Below, piece by piece: positions 8,941-17,143 of a stretch of 52,274 bases of DNA (within the stretch, counting starts at the first letter, position 1; every line of letters begins with the position of its first letter). The DNA is from an uncultured Alphaproteobacteria bacterium. Its GTDB lineage: Bacteria > Pseudomonadota > Alphaproteobacteria > Caulobacterales > Aquidulcibacteraceae. The stretch lies in NCBI GenBank assembly GCA_902826245.1, contig CADEEA010000006.1:29340-81613 (forward strand). The letters run 5' to 3'. Made by a program: the position numbers and the translations under genes. The notes beneath the pieces were generated by a model. It was given only the letters and a program-made list of their open reading frames with translations, ran no database searches and was not told where the DNA came from.

Positions 8941-9539
8941 CCCGCCAGCTTCAGAAACCGGCTCCGCAGCTCCGCATCGTCCTTGAACGCGCCAGTAAAT
9001 TGCGTCGTCACGGTGGTCACATCCTTGTGGTGCACCCCGCGCGTGCTCATGCATTGGTGCTCGGCGTCGATCAGCACGGCGACGCCGCGCGGCTTCAGCG
9101 CGGTGCTGATGGCTTCGGCGATCTGGGCGGTCATGGTTTCCTGCGTCTGCAGGCGCTTGGCGAAAATCTCGACCACGCGCGCGATCTTGGAAATGCCGAC
9201 CACCGCGTCGGTGGGCAGGTAAGCCACGAACGCACGCCCCAGGAACGGCGCCATGTGGTGCTCGCAGTGGCTTTCCACGTCGATGTTCTTGAGCATGACG
9301 ATATCGTCATAGCCCTGCACATCCTCGAACACGCGCTCGAGTTCCTTGTAGGGGCATTCGTCATAGCCGCGGAACCATTCGCGGTAGGCGTCAACCACGC
9401 GCTGCGGGGTGTCCTTCACGCCCTCACGTTCAGGGTCGTCGCCGGCCCAGGCGATCAGCGTCTTCACCGCCTCCATGGCGGCCTCGCGGGAGGGGCGCTT
9501 GGCGTCGGCAGGCGAACGCCATTTCAGGATTTCACTCAT
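8934..9539 (-). CDS. folE: GTP cyclohydrolase I
   Basis: 201 residues. Opens the imidazole ring of GTP to make 7,8-dihydroneopterin triphosphate, first step of tetrahydrofolate synthesis. Zinc ligands are visible in [11 protein letters not shown] (Cys and His) and [12 protein letters not shown] (Cys). The [17 protein letters not shown] and RLQTQE blocks are typical of the FolE type I family. Length is normal. It stands alone on its strand and overlaps the convergent exported-protein gene by 7 bases. Confidence 0.97.
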   Translation of the reverse strand: MSEILKWRSPADAKRPSREAAMEAVKTLIAWAGDDPEREGVKDTPQRVVDAYREWFRGYDECPYKELERVFEDVQGYDDIVMLKNIDVESHCEHHMAPFLGRAFVAYLPTDAVVGISKIARVVEIFAKRLQTQETMTAQIAEAISTALKPRGVAVLIDAEHQCMSTRGVHHKDVTTVTTQFTGAFKDDAELRSRFLKLAGY

Positions 9540-9743
9540 GGGACTTCTTTCGTCTGAGGGGCGGAGGTCGAGCCGGGAAGGGTTCCCTGACGTCTACGAA
9601 CGACAGCGACACCCGGACTTAACGCCCGCCCGCAGGGTTAACCCTCAGGCAGCAGGGCCATCGCGCCCCGATCGGATATGGAGTGTAGCATAGGGGTTCG
9701 CTAGGGCCAGGGGCTTAAGCCATCGGTAGCGCACGGAAGAAGA

Positions 9744-9777
9744 AACCCCTCGCCGCGAGGGGAGGGGGAAGGGGTGG
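9744..9777. repeat. C/G-rich palindromic intergenic repeat, copy A
   Basis: Contains the short hairpin CCCCTCGCCGCGAGGGG followed by a purine run. Read on the minus strand it has the pattern CACCCCTTCCCCCTCCCCTC then a short loop and GAGGGG, which is the pattern of copy B about 60 bases away on the plus strand. The two copies therefore form an inverted pair in front of cysS. Confidence 0.6.
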
Positions 9778-9823
9778 GTTGAAACTCGGAGCCGCGCGCT
9801 CCAAGTTTGGAACCAGCGGCGCA

Positions 9824-9856
9824 TCACCCCCTCCCCTCAAGGGGAGGGGAAGTGTT
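9824..9856. repeat. C/G-rich palindromic intergenic repeat, copy B
   Basis: TCACCCCCTCCCCTCAAGGG begins a hairpin with arms CCCCTCCCCT and AGGGGAGGGG around a two-base loop. It ends about 13 bases before the cysS start codon, so it would fold in the 5' leader and could affect translation or be a remnant of a mobile palindromic repeat. Confidence 0.6.
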
Positions 9857-9868
9857 AGAAGCCGCGTC

Positions 9869-11248
9869 ATGCAAATTTCTCTCACGAACACCCTGACCCG
9901 CCGCAAAGAGCCGTTCGTCCCCGCCGATCCCAGCCGGGTGACGATGTATGTCTGCGGCTCGACCGTCTATAACCACCCCCATATCGGCAACGCCCGCCCG
10001 GCTGTGGTGTTCGACGTGCTGTTCCGGCTGCTGCGCCATGCCTATGGCGAAAGCGCGGTGCTTTATGCCTCTAATTACACCGACATCGACGACAAGATCA
10101 TACGCGCCGCCGCGCAAGCGGGGGTCGCCATCGATGTCATCACCGACAAGTTCGCGCGCATCTATCGCGAGGATATGGGCGCCCTAGGCGTGCTTGCGCC
10201 CAGCTTCGAGCCGCGCGCCACCGCGCACGTGCCTGACATGATCGCGCTGATCGAGAAACTAATCGCGCAAGGCGCGGCTTACGTCGTGGCGAGCGGCGTG
10301 TATTTCTCGGTCGCGGCGGACCCCGATTACGGCAAGCTCTCGCGCCGCGCGCAGGAGGACATGCAAGCCGGCGCGCGCGTGGAGGGCGAGGACGACAAGC
10401 GCCATTCCTCAGACTTTGCGCTTTGGAAAGCAACCAAGCCAGGCGAGCCGAGCTGGGAGGCGCCGTTCGGGCAGGGCCGCCCCGGTTGGCACATCGAATG
10501 CTCGGCGATGATCGCAGCGCAATTGGGCGAGACCATCGATATCCACGGCGGCGGGCTCGATCTCGTATTCCCGCACCACGAAAACGAAATCGCGCAATCG
10601 GAAAGCGCCAACCACGCCCCGCTCGCACGCGTGTGGATGCACAATGGCATGCTGAACATGGACAAAGAGAAGATGTCCAAGAGCATCGGCAATATCGTCA
10701 CCGTGCGCGAATTGCTCGACGCGGACTGGCAGGGAGAGACGATACGCTGGGCGTTGCTCTCTGGCCACTATCGCGCGCCATTAGATTGGAGCGATGATTT
10801 GCTGAAACAGGCACAGGCAAGCTTGGATCGGTTGTATGGAGCGGTGCTGCGGCTGAAGGACGTGGAGGCGGACGCCGTCGATGCGCCGGCGGCGTTCGTC
10901 GCGGCACTCGCCGACGATCTCAACACGCCTGCAGCGATTGCTGAATTGTCGGCGCTGGTCAGCAACGCCAACAATTCCAAGAAGCCTGCCGAGCAGGCCA
11001 AAGCCAAAGGAGAATTGCTGGCGGCTGGCGCATTGATCGGCTTGCTGCAAGCCGATCCCGAGCAATGGTTCCGCGCCTCCTTCGGCGCACACGCAGCGCT
11101 GGCCATCGACACGCTCGTCGCCGAACGCGTCGCCGCGCGCAACGCCAAGAACTGGGCCGAAGCCGACCGCATCCGTGACGCGCTGGCGGACAAGGGCGTG
11201 GAGGTGATGGATAGCGCGAGCGGTAGCACGTGGCGGCGGAAGGGGTAG
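9869..11248 (+). CDS. cysS: Cysteinyl-tRNA synthetase
   Basis: 459 residues. Charges tRNA-Cys in the cytoplasm. Class I signatures: YNHPHIGNAR (HIGH motif) near residue 31 and EKMSKSIGN (KMSKS) near residue 270. Zinc ligands are visible in MYVCGSTVYN, HIECSAM and FPHHENE. The C-terminal helical domain ends NWAEADRIRDALADKGVEV, typical of CysS. The ATG at 9869 is chosen because it matches the family N-terminus; the open frame upstream runs through the palindromic repeat. Confidence 0.97.
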   Translation: MQISLTNTLTRRKEPFVPADPSRVTMYVCGSTVYNHPHIGNARPAVVFDVLFRLLRHAYGESAVLYASNYTDIDDKIIRAAAQAGVAIDVITDKFARIYREDMGALGVLAPSFEPRATAHVPDMIALIEKLIAQGAAYVVASGVYFSVAADPDYGKLSRRAQEDMQAGARVEGEDDKRHSSDFALWKATKPGEPSWEAPFGQGRPGWHIECSAMIAAQLGETIDIHGGGLDLVFPHHENEIAQSESANHAPLARVWMHNGMLNMDKEKMSKSIGNIVTVRELLDADWQGETIRWALLSGHYRAPLDWSDDLLKQAQASLDRLYGAVLRLKDVEADAVDAPAAFVAALADDLNTPAAIAELSALVSNANNSKKPAEQAKAKGELLAAGALIGLLQADPEQWFRASFGAHAALAIDTLVAERVAARNAKNWAEADRIRDALADKGVEVMDSASGSTWRRKG

Positions 11249-11278
11249 GGGGCGGCCTTTGTGACGCGGTTGTGTGGC

Positions 11279-12379
11279 TCAGGCGGGCCGGAGAGTGTCG
11301 ATCAGGCGGTGCGCCTTGCGCCCGCCGCGTTCCACAGCGACGGCCGGATCGGTCGCCAGTAACCGTCTCGCTAGTTCGACGGCGCGGATGGCGAGGTGGC
11401 CGGCGCCATCGTGCAATTCCTTGGAATCGCGCACAGCTGCCACGTTGTTCTCCATGTCCTCCGCCGACCATCCGCGCGAATGAGCGATATAGGGAAACTG
11501 CGGAAAGTGGAAGCCGAGCTCAGCGAAAAATCCAAGCATCTGACCGGCCACGCCCTGCACATTGTCCTGGCCGCCAACGATGATGAAGCTCGCGACCTTA
11601 TTTCGGATCAGCACGCGGTTGTGGGTTGTCACTTGGTTCTGAACGCAATTGAGCCGCTCGGCCATTTTGAAGTAGAGCGAGGAGGCTTGCCCCCAGCGGA
11701 TCGGCGTTGCGATCAGCAGGACATCGGCCCAGTGCACCAGCGCTTCATAAACCTCCGTCAATTCGTCCTTGTCGTCCATCTGGGTAATGGAGCAGGGCCA
11801 GGTGCAGGCGCGCGCCGACTTTGAGTAGAAGCCCTCACAGGCGCGAAATTGCAATTGACTGAGTTTGATGAGCTGTGTCGCGCAGCCTTGCGCCTTCGCT
11901 GCGGAGAGCGCCGACTCCAACAGGTGATCGGACCCGGAATAGCGTGGCGCGTCATTTTGCATCGCGGTGGTAGAGAGTCCGACGACCCTGACCGGACCTT
12001 CGATCCGCGACACGGCTCGCGCTAGCGGGTGCGGCTCGTGCGGCGCCTTGGTGCGCTTCGTCGCTGCTTTGATGTTGACGAGTACGCGGCCGTTCTCGAC
12101 CTTTACCGGAAATGCGGGTACGGCGTCGGCTTCGTATCCCGGCTCGCCAATGCCCGTCAGCCTATGAAATTTCCATTGGTGCCAAGGACAGACGATATAC
12201 TCTCCAGCAAGCGTTCCCTGTCCCAAGGGACCGCCGACATGATTGCAGGCGCTGTGCACCGCCCCGAACGTCCCATTTACACAAGACAACGCAATCGGCA
12301 CCGCTTCCGCTTCGACACGTTGCAGCGAGCGCTCCGCGAGAGCCTCAGCGCTGCCGAGATCGGTCCACTCATCGCTCAT
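11279..12379 (-). CDS. Rieske [2Fe-2S] / flavodoxin-fold oxidoreductase fusion
   Basis: 366 residues. The N-terminal Rieske domain has CNH at residues 45-47 and CPWH at 64-67, the two Cys and two His ligands of a [2Fe-2S] cluster. From about residue 130 a flavodoxin/NADPH-dependent FMN reductase-like domain follows (VRVVGLSTT, then WADVLLIATPIRWGQAS), with an insert holding several Cys (RACEGFYSKSARACTWPC) that resembles iron-sulfur flavoproteins. The ATG at 12379 follows GGAG by eight bases and is preferred over the ATG at 12394. Role: probably internal electron transfer from flavin to Rieske centre; substrate unknown. Confidence 0.85.
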   Translation of the reverse strand: MSDEWTDLGSAEALAERSLQRVEAEAVPIALSCVNGTFGAVHSACNHVGGPLGQGTLAGEYIVCPWHQWKFHRLTGIGEPGYEADAVPAFPVKVENGRVLVNIKAATKRTKAPHEPHPLARAVSRIEGPVRVVGLSTTAMQNDAPRYSGSDHLLESALSAAKAQGCATQLIKLSQLQFRACEGFYSKSARACTWPCSITQMDDKDELTEVYEALVHWADVLLIATPIRWGQASSLYFKMAERLNCVQNQVTTHNRVLIRNKVASFIIVGGQDNVQGVAGQMLGFFAELGFHFPQFPYIAHSRGWSAEDMENNVAAVRDSKELHDGAGHLAIRAVELARRLLATDPAVAVERGGRKAHRLIDTLRPA

Positions 12380-12502
12380 GTCTTTGTCTCCCATGCCACC
12401 GATCCATATCCCAATGGGGCGGTTAGGCTCAGCGAAAAGTGTGGGGTCGCTGGTCGACAGATGGCGAACGGCCACATTCGGCAAAAAGTCAGACCACAAA
12501 GG

Positions 12503-12982
12503 TCAACCAGAGCCCCGCTTCCTCCCCCCATCCCAAACCACGCCCGCAAACCCCTTCAGCGGCTTGAGCTTGTCGCCCAGATACGCCCAGTCGCGCATTT
12601 CATCGATCGCAACATGGTAGCGCGGTTCGCGGCCGACGCCTGAAGCAAACAGCGCGCGCGGGATGTTGACATTCTTCGGTGCGCGCTTTCGTTCGTACAA
12701 AATCGGCGTGCCGCAGCGCGAACAGAAGCTGCGCACTGCGCCGGTTTCTGGCTCTTCGTAGCGCGTCAGGCATTCCTCGCCGCGCACGAAGCGGACGCGA
12801 CTCTTCCATGTACCGACATAAGTCGCATAGGCCGCGCCATGCGCGCGCCGGCTCGTCGGCGAATGGTCGTGCCAGGCCCATTGCGCGGGGACTGCGATCT
12901 CGAGGGCGACATCGCCACAAGCGCACTCGGCGCACGCCGATGCGGGTGCGCGCCGTTTTGGTGCGGAGTTCGATTTCTCCAA
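12503..12982 (-). CDS. GFA-fold (glutathione-dependent formaldehyde-activating enzyme-like) protein
   Basis: 159 residues from a TTG at 12982, chosen because AAGGAG stands six bases before it. Zinc-type Cys motifs CAECACGDVAL and FCSRCGTPI are the Mss4/GFA signature. Family members bind zinc and sometimes glutathione; the proposed formaldehyde role is not established for most, so no reaction is assigned. A longer frame starting at 13036 would run into the REP-like repeat upstream and is unlikely. Confidence 0.8.
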   Translation of the reverse strand: MEKSNSAPKRRAPASACAECACGDVALEIAVPAQWAWHDHSPTSRRAHGAAYATYVGTWKSRVRFVRGEECLTRYEEPETGAVRSFCSRCGTPILYERKRAPKNVNIPRALFASGVGREPRYHVAIDEMRDWAYLGDKLKPLKGFAGVVWDGGRKRGSG

Positions 12983-13026
12983 GACGCGCTCCTTGTTGGG
13001 GTGCGCGCGCGGCCAGCAATGTGCGG

Positions 13027-13082
13027 CCTTCGACAAAGCTCAGGCTGACGCAAAAAGAGATCATCCCCGAACTTGTCGAAAG
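13027..13082. repeat. REP-like inverted repeat (TTCGACAA core)
   Basis: The left arm 13027-13048 (CCTTCGACAAAGCTCAGG then CTGA) and right arm 13061-13082 are imperfect inverted copies sharing TTCGACAA. Sequences with a CTTCGACAAGCTCAGG core are common intergenic repeats in alphaproteobacteria. The element sits just upstream of the GFA-fold gene. Confidence 0.6.
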
Positions 13083-13170
13083 CGCGACGTGTTGATCCAG
13101 GCGCGCCGGGTTGCTCTACGCCACCGCACGTATACTGGATAGGTGCTCTGCGAAGGTTCAGATCGTCAGT

Positions 13171-13443
13171 TCAATCCGACGCGGCGATCACGAGCGTCCG
13201 CTTCAGCGCCGCGCGCGGCAGGCCGTTGATCAACTCGCTGCGCACATCCACCCGCGATGCGCGCAGCGCGGGGCTGAATGGGCCATCCACGAGCATGACC
13301 TGCACCTCGTAGCCGCGATCGCGCCAATAGGCTTCGATCTTGGATTTGATGGCTGCAGCGCCTGTCGCGCAGGTCCAGTCGGCGCCTTCGCCCGCCTGTG
13401 AGAGAACGCCTATCTGAGATTGGAATGCTAGGGCAGGCGCCAT
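13171..13443 (-). CDS. Small hypothetical protein divergent from TetR regulator
   Basis: 90 residues beginning MAPALAFQSQIGVLS; GGGGA precedes the ATG. It contains AAAIKSKIEAYWRDRGYEVQV, with an alpha then beta pattern, and ends LPRAALKRTLVIAASD. No family recognised. The start lies about 25 bases from the TetR-type operator, so it is the most likely target of the neighbouring regulator. Confidence 0.6.
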   Translation of the reverse strand: MAPALAFQSQIGVLSQAGEGADWTCATGAAAIKSKIEAYWRDRGYEVQVMLVDGPFSPALRASRVDVRSELINGLPRAALKRTLVIAASD

Positions 13444-13467
13444 CTCTGATCCCCATGGGCGAGGCGG

Positions 13468-13493
13468 TAAGTCGCACTTACCTACTAGTAAGT
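13468..13493. promoter_or_regulatory. Probable TetR-family operator
   Basis: Contains TAAGT-CGC-ACTTA (13468-13480) directly overlapping ACTTAC-CTACTA-GTAAGT (13476-13493). The shared half-site makes three alternating copies of the same pentamer. It lies between the divergent small gene (start 13443) and the TetR gene (start 13560), the classic position for an autoregulated TetR operator. Confidence 0.75.
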
Positions 13494-13559
13494 GAGTCGC
13501 ATGCCGAGTGAAACTCCGGTAGGGCAAACAGGTATTTGTTAACAGCGTTGTTATTTTCG

Positions 13560-14144
13560 ATGGCGCCACCGCCAAGCCCCAGCACTGCCGATCTTATCCT
13601 CGACGCGGCTGAACGGCGCGCGCAGTCGGTCGGCTTCAACGGCTTCAGCTATGCTGACATCGCCGACGAACTGAAGGTGACCACCGCCACTATCCATTAT
13701 CATTTCAGCGCCAAATCGGATCTCGGTGCGGATCTGCTGGAACGATATACGCGCCGATTCCAGGATGCGTTGGCGCGGATTAGTCGTCGCCAGATTTCCC
13801 CCGCGGAACAATTGCGCGCTTATGCGCGATTGTATGAGGACGTGCTGCGCGAGGGGCGCTTGTGCCTGTGCGGCATTCTCGCGGCCGAGTATCAGACTTT
13901 GCCTGGGCCGATGCGAGAGAAGGTCGTTGCATTCTTCGCCGAAAATGAAGCCTGGTTGGCGAAGCTCCTGGCCGTGGGACGCGAACGAGGCGAGTTGCGC
14001 TTTGCCGGCGATCCGCGCGATGTCGCCATGGCGATCACCTGCGGACTTGAAGGCACGCTCCTGGTGGCGCGCACCTTTGGCGGGGTGGCGCGCTTTCGCG
14101 CTGCTGCGGAGATCGTGCTGGCCGCCGCCAAGGCTGCGGCGTGA
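13560..14144 (+). CDS. TetR/AcrR-family transcriptional regulator
   Basis: 194 residues. The N-terminal helix-turn-helix is typical: LILDAAERRAQSVGFNGFSYADI, then TTATIHYHFSAKSDLGADLL. The C-terminal ligand domain contains CLCGILAAEYQTLP and GLEGTLLVARTFGG, with adjacent Cys residues that could sense electrophiles. ATG 13560 is used; an upstream ATG in the same frame adds only eight residues. It probably represses itself and the divergent small gene through the palindromes at 13468-13493. Confidence 0.9.
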   Translation: MAPPPSPSTADLILDAAERRAQSVGFNGFSYADIADELKVTTATIHYHFSAKSDLGADLLERYTRRFQDALARISRRQISPAEQLRAYARLYEDVLREGRLCLCGILAAEYQTLPGPMREKVVAFFAENEAWLAKLLAVGRERGELRFAGDPRDVAMAITCGLEGTLLVARTFGGVARFRAAAEIVLAAAKAAA

Positions 14145-14205
14145 CGCTGGCGCATGCGGCGCTTTCACGCTATGGGCGGCTTGGGCACGCAATCGAGGGT
14201 GACGC

Positions 14206-14658
14206 ATGCGGAATTGGCTGATTGTTGCGGCGGCGTGCGCGCTCGCTGCTTGCGCGAGCGGACCGGACGTCGGCGCCGGGGACCAGGAGGGGCCATCGCC
14301 GTTTCCGGTCGCGCGCGGTTCGCTTGCCGCGCCGCCGGTTGAAACGCGCGGCCACGCCGCGCCGCCCGAAGGCGTCGCCTCTGGCGGCGTCGATTTTGGC
14401 GCATGGCGCAGCGCTGACCCAGCCACCTACGCCCCGGCTTTCGCGACCCAAATACAGCGCCGCTTCGCTGGCCGGCCGGCGAGCGCGGTGAAAGCCGAAC
14501 TTGAAGCCAATGGCTTCGCGTGTGTTGAGGGATCGCGGTTGGACTGCCGCATCGAGATCATGGAACGGCAGTGCGGATTCGATTGGTATGTCGTGGTGGA
14601 GCGCGGCGCCGCCGAGCCCGCGGCGGGTTTCGACATCATGTGCCTGGGCGCGCGATAG
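14206..14658 (+). CDS. Putative lipoprotein, first of a tandem paralogous pair
   Basis: 150 residues. The signal peptide ends LAAC (lipobox, Cys at about 16). A Pro/Ala/Gly linker leads to a small domain with FGAWRSADPATYAPAF, a helix, then ELEANGFAC and later paired Cys. The following gene has the same pattern (F-G-x-W-R, I-x-R, N-x-FAC), so the two arose by duplication. No known family recognised; probably anchored in an outer or inner membrane leaflet. Confidence 0.72.
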   Translation: MRNWLIVAAACALAACASGPDVGAGDQEGPSPFPVARGSLAAPPVETRGHAAPPEGVASGGVDFGAWRSADPATYAPAFATQIQRRFAGRPASAVKAELEANGFACVEGSRLDCRIEIMERQCGFDWYVVVERGAAEPAAGFDIMCLGAR

Positions 14659-14672
14659 GTTAGGAGGCGGGA

Positions 14673-15119
14673 ATGCGCAGTTTTGTCTTCCTGCTTGCGG
14701 CGTGTGCGTTGGCAAGCGCCTGCGCCACAGGGCCGGGCGCTGGAACCGCCGCGCCGGGCGCTGCGGCCAATATTCCCGCTTCGCCGATAGAATTCGGAGA
14801 TTGGCGCCGCGCTGGGGCGAGCGCCGTTACCCAGCATTTCGAACGCGAGATCGCGGCCCGTTACGCCAATGGCACTCCATTGGGCGCGGTGGCCGCCGAT
14901 TTGCGCCGCAACGATTTCGCGTGCGCCGAGAACCGTGACAGCGCTGGGCGCGGGAATCCGCCAGCCCAGATTTGCCGCAAGGCGGCGGCGGCGGAAAATT
15001 GCACGCACACCTGGCAGGTGCATTTGTTCAATGCCAACGGCGGCGACACACTCGCGCGGACGCGCGCGCTCTATGATCGCCGCTGCGGCGGCGACGGGCT
15101 ACTCGGTGGGCCCGGTTAA
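14673..15119 (+). CDS. Putative lipoprotein, second of a tandem paralogous pair
   Basis: 148 residues. Signal peptide MRSFVFLLAACALASAC gives a lipobox Cys near residue 17. The mature part has FGDWRRAGASAVTQHFEREI and DLRRNDFACAENRD, aligning with the preceding gene, and four further Cys that could form disulfides in the periplasm. It starts 14 bases after the upstream stop (AGGAGG present) and its 3' end overlaps the convergent SseB-like gene by 21 bases. Confidence 0.72.
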   Translation: MRSFVFLLAACALASACATGPGAGTAAPGAAANIPASPIEFGDWRRAGASAVTQHFEREIAARYANGTPLGAVAADLRRNDFACAENRDSAGRGNPPAQICRKAAAAENCTHTWQVHLFNANGGDTLARTRALYDRRCGGDGLLGGPG

Positions 15120-15596
15120 GGCAGGCGGTTCTGCGGGCGCGGCCAGGTAGGCGGCGACGTCTTCGGGTTCTAATACCAGCATCGGCGCAAGGCGCGCATT
15201 CACCAGCACATGGCGTCCGCGAAGGCGCTCAAGCGCTGCGCGTCCTGTCATCATCGCGCGCGGTGCGGCGGGGCCGAGCACAGCGTTGATCCGCGCGTTG
15301 GATGTAAACACCATGCCCGCGCGCACACCTTCGCGGGGCGTGATTTCGCGCGGGGCCGCATCGGGCGCGCTTGAAGCCAAAGCGAGCACCACCCGGCTCT
15401 GCAGCAATTCGCGGCGGAAGGCTGGGCGCGCGGCTTCGCTGTCCATCGCTGCGACGAAGGCGCGCTCAAGCGCGTTTTGTGGTGTGATCCCCGGGGGGGC
15501 CAAACTCACTCCAGGCGCGGCCACGCCCTGCGCCAGCGCCGCGCCCGCAAGCGCGCAAAAACCCAGAAACGAACCCAAGATCAGGCGGCGTCGCAT
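15099..15596 (-). CDS. Exported SseB-like protein
   Basis: 165 residues from ATG 15596, preceded by GGGGAGAG. After a signal-like N-terminus (RRRLILGSFLGFCALAGAALAQ) comes an N-terminal SseB-type domain: NALERAFVAAMDSEAARPAF, VFTSNARINAVLG, MTGRAALERL and VLVNARLAPMLVLEPEDVAAYL. SseB-type domains occur in many proteins outside type III secretion; the role here is unknown. A signal peptide on such a domain is unusual. Confidence 0.75.
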   Translation of the reverse strand: MRRRLILGSFLGFCALAGAALAQGVAAPGVSLAPPGITPQNALERAFVAAMDSEAARPAFRRELLQSRVVLALASSAPDAAPREITPREGVRAGMVFTSNARINAVLGPAAPRAMMTGRAALERLRGRHVLVNARLAPMLVLEPEDVAAYLAAPAEPPALTGPTE

Positions 15597-15666
15597 CGAA
15601 AACTCTCCCCACACATGGGCAAATCTGCCCTTTGCATGCCAGCAAAGGAAGGCCACATGTGGGCCG

Positions 15667-16101
15667 ATGGACGATCTTTACCACGCCCGCATCCTCGAAC
15701 TCGCCGCCGATATGCCCCATGTCGGCCGTCTGGAGGCGCCAGACGGCGCGGCGACCAGGGTCAGCAAGATTTGCGGCTCGGTGGTCAGCGTCGAACTGGA
15801 ACTGGAGGCTGGGAAAGTCAGCGCGATCGCGGTGCACCCGAAAGCTTGTGCGCTCGGCCAGGCCGCTACGGCTGTGCTGGCGATGAACGCGATTGGCGCG
15901 ACGCCCGACGAAATTCGCGCCGCGCGCGAAGGCTTGCGGGCGATGCTGAAAGAGGGCGCGCCGCCGCCATCGGGCCGGTTCTGGGAATTGCGCCACCTCG
16001 AAGGCGTGCGCGATTATCCCGCGCGCCACACCTCCACCATGCTTGCGTTCGATGCGGCGGTTGAGGCGTTGGCGCAGGCGGAGCGGGCGAAACCGCAATG
16101 A
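15667..16101 (+). CDS. NifU/IscU-like iron-sulfur scaffold family protein
   Basis: 144 residues. KICGSVVSVELELEAGKVSAI and KACALGQAATAVLAMNAIG match the IscU/SufU-type scaffold pattern, with two Cys (about residues 36 and 60) of the usual three; a third Cys is not apparent, so cluster binding may differ from classical IscU. The ATG at 15667 has only a distant AAGGAAGG. It leads an overlapping three-gene run with the YjbR-like and methyltransferase genes. Confidence 0.82.
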   Translation: MDDLYHARILELAADMPHVGRLEAPDGAATRVSKICGSVVSVELELEAGKVSAIAVHPKACALGQAATAVLAMNAIGATPDEIRAAREGLRAMLKEGAPPPSGRFWELRHLEGVRDYPARHTSTMLAFDAAVEALAQAERAKPQ

Positions 16102-16490
16102 GCGCCAGTTTCAAATTCACGCATCCCGCCGCAAAGGCTCTGCGCGGTGCGGCGATGGCTTTTCCCGGCGCGACCGAGGATTTCCCCTGGGGCCATCCCG
16201 CGTACAAAGTCGCGGGCAAGAAAGCGTTCTTGTTTCTCGGCGGTTATGAGCCGGGCGCGTTGTCAGTGTCGATGAAGCTGCCGTACCGGGCCGAGGAGGC
16301 GCTGCAGCTGAAATACGCAAAGCCCACCGGCTATGGTTTGGGCCGTTCCGGCTGGGTCACGTTCACGTTCGGGCCGAAAGCAAAGGCGCCGCTGGCGAAG
16401 CTTTGCGACTATCTCGACGAAAGCTGGCGCGCGGTCGCGCCGAAAAAGCTCGCCGCCGCGCATCCCCCGCCGAAGTGGGCCAAGCCATGA
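16098..16490 (+). CDS. MmcQ/YjbR-family protein
   Basis: 130 residues. Family features: AMAFPGATEDFPWGHPAYKVAGKKAF near the start, LSVSMKLP, and GLGRSGWVTFTF. YjbR-type proteins have a CyaY-like double-wing DNA-binding fold; biological role unclear. It overlaps both neighbours by ATGA, so all three genes are translationally coupled. Confidence 0.9.
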   Translation: MSASFKFTHPAAKALRGAAMAFPGATEDFPWGHPAYKVAGKKAFLFLGGYEPGALSVSMKLPYRAEEALQLKYAKPTGYGLGRSGWVTFTFGPKAKAPLAKLCDYLDESWRAVAPKKLAAAHPPPKWAKP

Positions 16491-17143
16491 GCTTCTATAA
16501 TCGCTACATTCTGCCGGCCTTCCTTACTTGCGCCTGCGGAACCAAGCCGGTGCGCTACCAGCGGCGCAAGATCGTGCCGCGCGCTGAGGGCGTTGTGCTT
16601 GAGCTTGGCTTCGGCTCGGGCTTGAACTTGCCTTATTACGATGCGGCGAAGGTGACCCGGCTTTACGCGCTTGAGCCGGAGGAGGGCATGCTGGTTCGCG
16701 CACGCAAGGCTGCGCGCGGCGCGCCGGTTCCGGTGGAAATCCTTCCCGAGCGCGCAGAGGAAATTTCGCTTCCCGCACACAGCGTCGACACCGTGCTGGT
16801 CACCTATTCGCTCTGCACTATCCCCGATCCGGTGTCGGCGCTTGCCGCCGCGCGGCGCGTGCTGAAACCTGGCGGTGTCTTGCTGTTTTGTGAGCATGGG
16901 CTTGCGCCTGACGCGAAAGTGCAGCGCACCCAACGCATGGTCGAACCGATCTGGAAGCGCGTCGCCGGCGGCTGCCATCTGACGCGCGATGTTAGGGCGC
17001 TCGTGGAAGCGGGCGGGTTTGCGATCGACGCTTGCGAGACGATGTATTTGCCGTCCACGCCGCGTTTTGCGGGGTATAATGTTTGGGGAAGTGCGCGGGC
17101 CCCAGAACCCTCGCCCCCCGGGAGGGGGGAGAGGGCAGGGTGA
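16487..17143 (+). CDS. Class I SAM-dependent methyltransferase
   Basis: 218 residues. The SAM site is VVLELGFGSGLNLPYY (motif I), with LYALEPEE as motif II, DTVLVTYSLCTIPDP as post-motif II and RVLKPGGVLLFCEHG as motif III. The hydrophobic N-terminus (YNRYILPAFLTCACG) and overall layout resemble METTL7-like or UbiE-like enzymes acting on membrane-near or thiol substrates. The last dozen residues (APEPSPPGRGERAG) are encoded by a palindromic intergenic repeat that has supplied the stop codon. Confidence 0.88.
   Translation: MSFYNRYILPAFLTCACGTKPVRYQRRKIVPRAEGVVLELGFGSGLNLPYYDAAKVTRLYALEPEEGMLVRARKAARGAPVPVEILPERAEEISLPAHSVDTVLVTYSLCTIPDPVSALAAARRVLKPGGVLLFCEHGLAPDAKVQRTQRMVEPIWKRVAGGCHLTRDVRALVEAGGFAIDACETMYLPSTPRFAGYNVWGSARAPEPSPPGRGERAG

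Larger units (their letters stand above)
9540..9868. other. 329-base intergenic region between folE and cysS
   Basis: Contains the divergent promoters of folE and cysS but no gene that I can support. It holds a perfect 12-base palindrome AGGGTTAACCCT (9634-9645) and two oppositely oriented C/G-rich hairpin repeats annotated separately. No T-box or other cysteine-responsive leader was recognised. Confidence 0.6.

Noticed and set aside
9540..9868. Possible T-box or riboswitch in front of cysS
   Set aside because: No T-box specifier, antiterminator or known riboswitch pattern was found; the structure is explained by palindromic repeats.
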